Origin: Planctomycetes bacterium RBG_13_46_10
Lineage (GTDB): Bacteria; Planctomycetota; Phycisphaerae; Sedimentisphaerales; Anaerobacaceae
Direction: 5' to 3'
DNA length: 5,013 nucleotides
NCBI GenBank assembly: GCA_001824645.1
Contig: MHYD01000078.1
Coordinates: 13,269-18,281, forward strand
In this document: piece by piece, positions 1 to 3,089 of the stretch
Numbering within the stretch: position 1 is the first letter of the stretch
Layout: each line of letters opens with the position of its first letter
Position numbers and translations under genes: made by a program
Notes under the pieces: generated by a model
Databases searched by the model: none
Told to the model about the DNA's origin: nothing
The model's input: the letters and a program-made list of their open reading frames with translations, nothing else

Positions 1-540
1 CTTTTGACCATCTTCGTCAAGCAGGCCCTGGTTATGCGAGAGACCCGTTATAATAATTACAGGATTTTTCCGCCGGCTGAGGCCATTAAAAATCTCAATA
101 TAAAGCTTACAAGCCAGAAATTATCCGGCCACCAGTTCGCCACATGCTGTTATTGTTTGCTGAATGTCAAGACTCTGCAGTTGACATTCGCCCGTGCCGG
201 CCATCCGTATCCGGTTCTTATTCGGCCTGGTGCCGAGCCGCAGCAGCTGGAAATACGCGGCTCACTGCTCGGTGTTTTCGAAAATGCCGACTATTTGCAG
301 CAAACTATCCAGCTTGTCCCCGGTGATAAGCTGTTGCTGTACTCCGACGGAGCAGAGCCTTTTATTGGCGGCTTCGATGACCTGACCGGATTTCATTTCA
401 ACGAACAGTTCCTCGAGATTACAAAGCTGCCTGTTGTTGAGATGATGGATGGATTGAAATCATTGGCTCATAATCAAACAGTAAAGCCATCCGAGGTCGA
501 TGATATTACAGCGGTCTGCCTGCAAATTCTTTCTCCGTAG
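1..540 (+). CDS. SpoIIE/RsbU-type PP2C serine phosphatase, C-terminal part (5' end outside window)
   Basis: This is a PPM/PP2C-family protein phosphatase of the SpoIIE/RsbU type. Such enzymes remove phosphate from serine or threonine of regulatory partners such as anti-sigma-factor antagonists, using two bound metal ions. The frame is open to the left edge, so the TTG at position 4 is not a real start. Counting from that codon, visible family landmarks are FATCCYCLL (45-53), the AGHPYPVL strand-turn (65-72), SLLGVF (87-92), GDKLLLYSDGAEP (107-119, with a likely metal ligand at D115) and the closing EVDDITAVCLQI (164-175, with ligand candidates D166 and D167). The first metal-binding aspartates and the usual 'D-x-S-G-H-G' segment should lie just upstream. 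In this family a receiver, PAS, GAF or HAMP domain often precedes the phosphatase, but none can be seen here. The gene converges on the DUF4056-like gene. The family call is secure; the regulatory partner is unknown. Confidence 0.9.
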   Translation, partial: LLTIFVKQALVMRETRYNNYRIFPPAEAIKNLNIKLTSQKLSGHQFATCCYCLLNVKTLQLTFARAGHPYPVLIRPGAEPQQLEIRGSLLGVFENADYLQQTIQLVPGDKLLLYSDGAEPFIGGFDDLTGFHFNEQFLEITKLPVVEMMDGLKSLAHNQTVKPSEVDDITAVCLQILSP

Positions 541-633
541 TTTGCCTGGTTTTGTCCTGCCACCCCCGGCCAGAGTGAAGCCTGTGGTGAGCTTAGTCGA
601 ACCATCGAATGGCTGTGGGCAGGGTCTTTAGTA
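541..633. other. Convergent spacer with an imperfect inverted repeat
   Basis: This is the gap between the 3' ends of the phosphatase gene and the DUF4056-like gene. The arms cctgccac (about 556-563) and gtgggcagg (615-623) can pair with one bulge, around a loop of roughly 50 bases that holds a dispersed repeat. No clear U-tract follows on either strand, so a bidirectional terminator is possible but unproven. Confidence 0.3.
581..604 (+). repeat. Dispersed 'gtcga' repeat, copy A
   Basis: This 24-base segment matches 2162-2185 at 21 of 24 positions. The three differences are clustered (tta here, ggg there). The shared parts are cctgtggtgagc and gtcgaacca. It sits in the convergent spacer. Similar strings built on 'gag..gtcga' are scattered through spacers of many environmental bacterial genomes, from general recollection; their origin and role are unclear. 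Confidence 0.7.
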
Positions 634-1716
634 TTACTCAACTGCATCATAGCCGTATTTCGTCACGGCTTCCTTTTTAATGTAGTCCATAATCGGAGCA
701 AAGTGAATACTCGGGTCAATCCGGTTTGTGCCTCCTTTGGGAAATACAATCTTTAAGATTTTGTCTTTTTCCCATTCTTTAGGCTTAATTTCAACTCGAA
801 TTGAAAAGCCGTATTCGGAAAGGAAGTCAAGATTTGGTACCGGATGTTTTATCGCCTGTGCACCTTTACACTCGGCCAGAGAAGGAACAATAGACGGCGT
901 AATGGAACCATCATTCAGACCGATGTCAAAATTTCTCCTGTTGATTGTTACGAAAAATAAATCGCCCGTGAACCATTGTCCCCTTACCTGCTCGGCTGCA
1001 TGTCTTGCTACAGAAGACGGCTGGATACCGAGAGCCTCCAGCTCCCTGGCAAGAGCCAGCGACACTGCTTTGTCGAATTCATGTTCGCTGTCACGCAGCG
1101 CCATAACGGCTATATGGCTTCCGAAAACATTTGAGTAGGTGTCCTCCCAGGAAAACGCGGAGGGGAAATCCGAATAAACTTTTAGACTTTTATAGCCGAA
1201 CCAAGTAAGGATTTCGTGCCATATACTTGACGTATAGGCAAGGTATTGCGCGACCCTGATGGAAATATCACGGGCAACTTTTTCTTTTTGCTGCTTTGAA
1301 AGGACCTTCCAGTATGGTGGATAGGTAATACTGGCATGGTAAACAGAAGGTTTTGCCGTTGTGAATGTGAAAGCAGCCTTGTTTTTTATCAGATTGTCGT
1401 ATGTCTTTGATGTAAGAAAAGCCGTCCAGTCGATGAGCTTACGCACATGAGCAATGTCAATATGCCCTGCTTTGCAGGTATATACAATGCCGTTTTTCTC
1501 CGATATATTGGGTTTGTATGAGTGCGGCCCCAAATCTTCGAGGCCAAGAAAATTTGTTCCTACGGTAGCGGTGGGATACGATGCCAGCCGGGCCTGTGGA
1601 GTTATTTTGGCTTTTTTCGAGCTAAGAACTTTGCCTTCAGATGCATCTCCTGCAAACAGCACAATAAGGCACAAAAACATGGCAAAACCGGTTTTTTTGA
1701 AGGGGAAATAATACAT
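634..1716 (-). CDS. Predicted exported protein resembling the DUF4056 family
   Basis: The function is unknown; the wording resembles Pfam's uncharacterised DUF4056 family, by recollection. From the start chosen here the protein has 360 residues. Residues 1-24 look like a signal peptide: lysines at 8-9, the hydrophobic core FAMFLCLIVLFAG (11-23), then DASEG. No lipobox cysteine follows, so a periplasmic or secreted location is inferred. Conserved-looking blocks are GIVYTCKAGHIDIAHVR (76-92), SSIWHEILTWFGYKS (163-177) and SAFSWEDTYSNVFGSHIA (186-203), rich in His, Asp and Glu. That could suit a metal-dependent enzyme, but this is inference. The frame stays open to an ATG at 1794, giving 26 extra residues (MMMTIILIFREIF...). 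Neither start has a good Shine-Dalgarno. I chose 1716 because it puts the signal peptide at the N-terminus; 1680 is another candidate but would remove the lysines. The gene stands alone, convergent with the phosphatase. Confidence 0.75.
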   Translation of the reverse strand: MYYFPFKKTGFAMFLCLIVLFAGDASEGKVLSSKKAKITPQARLASYPTATVGTNFLGLEDLGPHSYKPNISEKNGIVYTCKAGHIDIAHVRKLIDWTAFLTSKTYDNLIKNKAAFTFTTAKPSVYHASITYPPYWKVLSKQQKEKVARDISIRVAQYLAYTSSIWHEILTWFGYKSLKVYSDFPSAFSWEDTYSNVFGSHIAVMALRDSEHEFDKAVSLALARELEALGIQPSSVARHAAEQVRGQWFTGDLFFVTINRRNFDIGLNDGSITPSIVPSLAECKGAQAIKHPVPNLDFLSEYGFSIRVEIKPKEWEKDKILKIVFPKGGTNRIDPSIHFAPIMDYIKKEAVTKYGYDAVE

Positions 1717-1811
1717 TACTTTTTTATTCAAGTTAACTCGGAGATTAGCAAAAACAAATATTTCTCGGAATATGAGTATAATCGTCATCATCATAATTAT
1801 AATTAAGCTAT

Positions 1812-1846
1812 ATTATATTATATTTGGGCTTTTTCTAAAAATAGAA
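1812..1846 (-). promoter_or_regulatory. Possible weak promoter for the DUF4056-like gene
   Basis: Two overlapping exact TATAAT hexamers occur on the minus strand (1817-1822 and 1812-1817), about 100 bp before the chosen start. The best -35 candidate, TTCTAT at 1841-1846, matches TTGACA at only 3 of 6 positions with an 18-bp spacer. The tract is very AT-rich, so chance TATAAT matches are likely. Confidence 0.25.
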
Positions 1847-1881
1847 TATCTTCTGCTCCCCGCTTCGCCAAATCTTGCCCG

Positions 1882-1909
1882 CTGTCTTCCATCGTCTGTC
1901 TTCCGTCCT
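1882..1909. repeat. Degenerate heptanucleotide tandem array (ctgtctt / ccrtcnt type)
   Basis: Four 7-base units follow in register: ctgtctt, ccatcgt, ctgtctt, ccgtcct. The 9-mer ctgtcttcc recurs exactly 14 bases apart (1882 and 1896). The plus strand is almost all pyrimidine. Related units reappear at 2498-2511. Confidence 0.6.
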
Positions 1910-1934
1910 CTGCTATCAGCCTGCCTAAATTGAG

Positions 1935-1977
1935 GGACTTGTCCGCCGAAGGCATTGGACTTGTCCGCCGAAGGCGG
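1935..1977. repeat. 19-bp tandem direct repeat containing a GC-rich palindrome
   Basis: Two identical 19-base copies, beginning ggacttgtccgccg and ending aaggc, lie at 1935-1953 and 1957-1975 with a 3-base gap. The second copy continues into gga, completing the palindrome tccgcc-gaa-ggcgga at 1963-1977. The T-rich stretch ggctttgtttttcc follows on the plus strand, giving a terminator-like look, but no plus-strand gene ends nearby. Confidence 0.8.
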
Positions 1978-2147
1978 ATTGGCTTTGTTTTTCCAAATCG
2001 ACAAAATTGTAGAATTCATTATATTTACTTGTCACAAAAGAGCTTGTGTTAGTTTTTACCATACGAAAATTGGCTTTGTCCCGTCTTGAGTCCGTCGATT
2101 CGGCACGCCGGATTCGTGACGAACCGGGTCGAAAGATTTGCAAAAAA

Positions 2148-2197
2148 CTTGTCCCGAGCGACCTGTGGTGAGCGGGGTCGAACCAAGTCGAGGGAAC
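2148..2197 (+). repeat. Composite of dispersed 'gtcga' repeats, including copy B
   Basis: Positions 2162-2185 match copy A at 581-604 (21 of 24 bases). They are flanked by cttgtcccgagcg on the left and aagtcgagggaac on the right, both variants of the same 'gag..gtcgaggga' theme. A further related piece, gacgaaccgggtcgaaaga, lies at 2119-2137. This looks like nested or tandem accumulation of one repeat family. Confidence 0.6.
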
Positions 2198-2254
2198 ATC
2201 GATTTATCGAATACTTTCTACGCTTGTAGAGCAATTTAAGTTTGCGTAAAAAAT

Positions 2255-2278
2255 GTCATCCCGAGTGCGGTCGAGGGA
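2255..2278 (+). repeat. Dispersed repeat of the 'gtcatcccgag..gtcgaggga' type
   Basis: The segment begins gtcatcccgagtgcgg and ends tcgaggga, resembling an interspersed motif seen in spacers of many unrelated bacterial genomes (recollection, not a search). It shares the gtcgaggga end with 2186-2195. Confidence 0.5.
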
Positions 2279-2340
2279 TTGGTAATATGAGCATACATAT
2301 CTCTTAAAAAACATAATGTCCATACTGGCGACTGAATCTT

Positions 2341-2367
2341 GACCCATTCGGCTGCGCTCAGGGCAAG
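2341..2367 (-). repeat. Dispersed 'gtcga'-family repeat, inverted orientation
   Basis: Read on the minus strand this gives cttgccctgagcgcagccg followed by aatgggtc, a variant of the 'ccctgagcg.ag.cgaa.ggg' motif. It lies in opposite orientation to the members at 2148-2197 and 2255-2278. Confidence 0.45.
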
Positions 2368-2430
2368 TTTTTGCTTTGTAATTTTACTTTTTGCATTGAG
2401 AATTTAGGCTTTTTGAATATTTGAGATTGT

Positions 2431-2458
2431 TTAGATTTTAGGATTTAGTGCTTAGGAT
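2431..2458. repeat. Heptanucleotide tandem array (ttaggat type)
   Basis: Four in-register 7-base units: ttagatt, ttaggat, ttagtgc, ttaggat. All share the leading ttag. The preceding 60 bases are T-rich and low in complexity without a strict period. Confidence 0.75.
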
Positions 2459-2475
2459 TTGTCTCTCAGTTCCGT

Positions 2476-2490
2476 CCCGCCTCCGGCGGG
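2476..2490. repeat. Short GC-rich palindrome
   Basis: Arms cccgcc and ggcggg surround a 3-base centre (tcc), forming a strong 6-bp stem. It resembles the palindrome at 1963-1977 in design. No T-tract follows on either strand, so it is not a good intrinsic terminator. Confidence 0.6.
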
Positions 2491-2497
2491 TAAACTT

Positions 2498-2532
2498 CTG
2501 TCCTCCGCTGTCCCCTACCCCCTATCCCCTAT
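2498..2532. repeat. Heptanucleotide tandem array (ctgtcct/ccgctgt then ccccta[c/t])
   Basis: Five 7-base units in register: ctgtcct, ccgctgt, cccctac, cccctat, cccctat. The first two resemble the array at 1882-1909. The last three put runs of four, five and four guanines on the minus strand, with 2-3 base loops, in the predicted transcript of the promoter at 2563-2591. Three such runs plus a nearby GG pair could favour a G-rich fold, but a fourth full run is missing. Confidence 0.75.
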
Positions 2533-2534
2533 TA

Positions 2535-2560
2535 GCAGCGAACTATCCATAGTTCGTTGC
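2535..2560. repeat. 26-bp palindrome overlapping a predicted transcription start
   Basis: The arms gcagcgaactat (2535-2546) and atagttcgttgc (2549-2560) pair at 11 of 12 positions around a central cc. The inner cgaactat/atagttcg part is perfect. The single mismatch is a G-U pair in plus-strand RNA and a C-A mismatch in minus-strand RNA. No T-run follows on either side, which argues against a terminator. Its place at the predicted start of the minus-strand promoter suggests an operator or a 5' RNA hairpin; a mobile-repeat end is also possible. Confidence 0.6.
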
Positions 2561-2562
2561 AT

Positions 2563-2591
2563 ATTATACCCAAAAACGGCTTAATTTTCAA
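2563..2591 (-). promoter_or_regulatory. Near-consensus sigma70-type promoter reading leftward
   Basis: On the minus strand TTGAAA (2586-2591) and TATAAT (2563-2568) are separated by exactly 17 bp, giving 11 of 12 consensus bases. Initiation would be expected near 2556, inside the palindrome at 2535-2560. The promoter lies 55 bp beyond the stop codon of the clamp-like gene and points away from it, into the gene-free spacer. The first gene it could serve is the DUF4056-like gene, about 840 bases away, so it may instead drive a non-coding RNA. Confidence 0.5.
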
Positions 2592-2646
2592 GTGAATTTT
2601 CAGGAACACGGGGCGGCGATTGGCTTTTAAATTCTCTAATTATTTT

Positions 2647-3072
2647 TTAATCCATTTCAAATAGTGTTGGATTCTTTTTTGGGGGAATCTGCTCGGCTTC
2701 TGGTAGGGGAGGTGGCCAACTCTCAGGTGCAATATCTGGATTGGAATAGAGGACCATGTCTGATCCATCAAAGGGCATAAGAACATTTCCAAATCTCAAA
2801 CCTTCCTTAGTGACTTGGAAAGAGAGAAATTTCTCGTCTCTAAAAGTCCATATGAGCCTCCGAAATGTAGTGCTTCTCAAAAACAAAACGCCTTTTTCGT
2901 AAACTGTTGCTGGAAATGTAGCGGATAATCTTCCTCCTGAGACGGTTAATTCATTTTCAGTTGCTTTCAGCCGTAGGAATGGAGCATTGACACTTTGCTT
3001 GCTTTTTGTCTTATCTTCCCTTACAATAGAAATCATCCGCTGCAATCTTGGTTTGTCAACGACAAAAAACAT
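2647..3072 (-). CDS. Small protein resembling a single sliding-clamp (DnaN-like) domain
   Basis: No name can be assigned with certainty. The 141 residues resemble domain 1 of the bacterial DNA polymerase III beta clamp: an MFFVVDKPRLQRMISIV start (compare MKFTVEREHLLKPLQQV in E. coli DnaN), a short linker, PFLRLKATENELTVSGG (31-47, compare the 'L.L.V.D..L.L.GTD' strands), ATFPATVYEKGVLFLRSTTFRRLI (51-74, compare '..V...E.G...VPA..F.DI') and LRFGNVLMPF (92-101). A full DnaN has three such domains and about 370 residues; only one is present here. The tail is proline-rich (PPPLPEAEQIPPKK, 120-133) and ends in NPTLFEMD, whose TLF recalls the hydrophobic end of clamp-binding peptides. The gene follows the methyltransferase by 15 bp and is probably co-expressed with it. 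A role in tethering that enzyme to DNA or to the replisome is inference. The fold call comes from pattern comparison by eye. Confidence 0.6.
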   Translation of the reverse strand: MFFVVDKPRLQRMISIVREDKTKSKQSVNAPFLRLKATENELTVSGGRLSATFPATVYEKGVLFLRSTTFRRLIWTFRDEKFLSFQVTKEGLRFGNVLMPFDGSDMVLYSNPDIAPESWPPPLPEAEQIPPKKNPTLFEMD

Positions 3073-3081
3073 ATTAGAAAG

Positions 3082-3089
3082 ACCCCCTC
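3082..3089 (-). promoter_or_regulatory. Shine-Dalgarno overlapping the upstream stop codon
   Basis: Minus-strand GAGGGGGT begins inside the methyltransferase stop TGA (3088-3090) and ends 9 bases before the ATG at 3072. Its GGGGGT differs from GGAGGT at one base. The overlap suggests translational coupling and supports the ATG at 3072 as the start. Confidence 0.65.

Larger units (their letters stand above)
1717..2646. other. Long gene-free, repeat-rich spacer
   Basis: I see no convincing gene here. The open frames on the minus strand (for example 1813-2019, 1925-2143 and 2049-2234) overlap each other, are built from repeat sequence, and resemble no protein family. The stretch is a mosaic of polypyrimidine and AT-rich heptad arrays, a 19-bp direct repeat, short GC-rich palindromes, several 'gtcga' repeats, and an 11-base direct repeat attggctttgt at 1978-1988 and 2069-2079. 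A strong minus-strand promoter candidate lies near its right end. It separates the methyltransferase operon from the DUF4056-like gene, both of which read leftward. Confidence 0.7.

Noticed and set aside
728..1138. A 136-codon plus-strand open frame opposite the DUF4056-like gene
   Set aside because: The minus-strand frame has a signal peptide and family-like motifs, while the plus-strand translation is low in complexity and unlike any family.
1192..1230. A zincin HExxH metalloprotease motif in the DUF4056-like protein (WHEILTW)
   Set aside because: The second histidine is absent: the sequence is HEILTW. It is not a standard HExxH site.
1935..1975. A minimal CRISPR array from the two 19-bp repeats
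   Set aside because: The gap between the copies is only 3 bases, far shorter than a spacer, and there are only two copies.
2165..2190. A tRNA T-arm, because gagcggggtcgaaccaag resembles ggttcgaatcc
   Set aside because: No acceptor, D-arm or anticodon stem can be drawn around it, and the string belongs to the dispersed 'gtcga' repeat family.
1813..2234. Three overlapping minus-strand open frames of 61-72 codons
   Set aside because: They overlap in different frames, consist of repeat sequence, and show no family resemblance or ribosome site.
2431..2458. Telomere-like repeat (ttagg units)
   Set aside because: Only four degenerate units occur within an internal spacer; a chance resemblance of a bacterial heptad repeat.
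2535..2560. Intrinsic terminator of the methyltransferase operon
   Set aside because: The hairpin is strong but the bases after it on the minus strand are taatagggg, with no U-tract, and it overlaps a promoter's predicted start.
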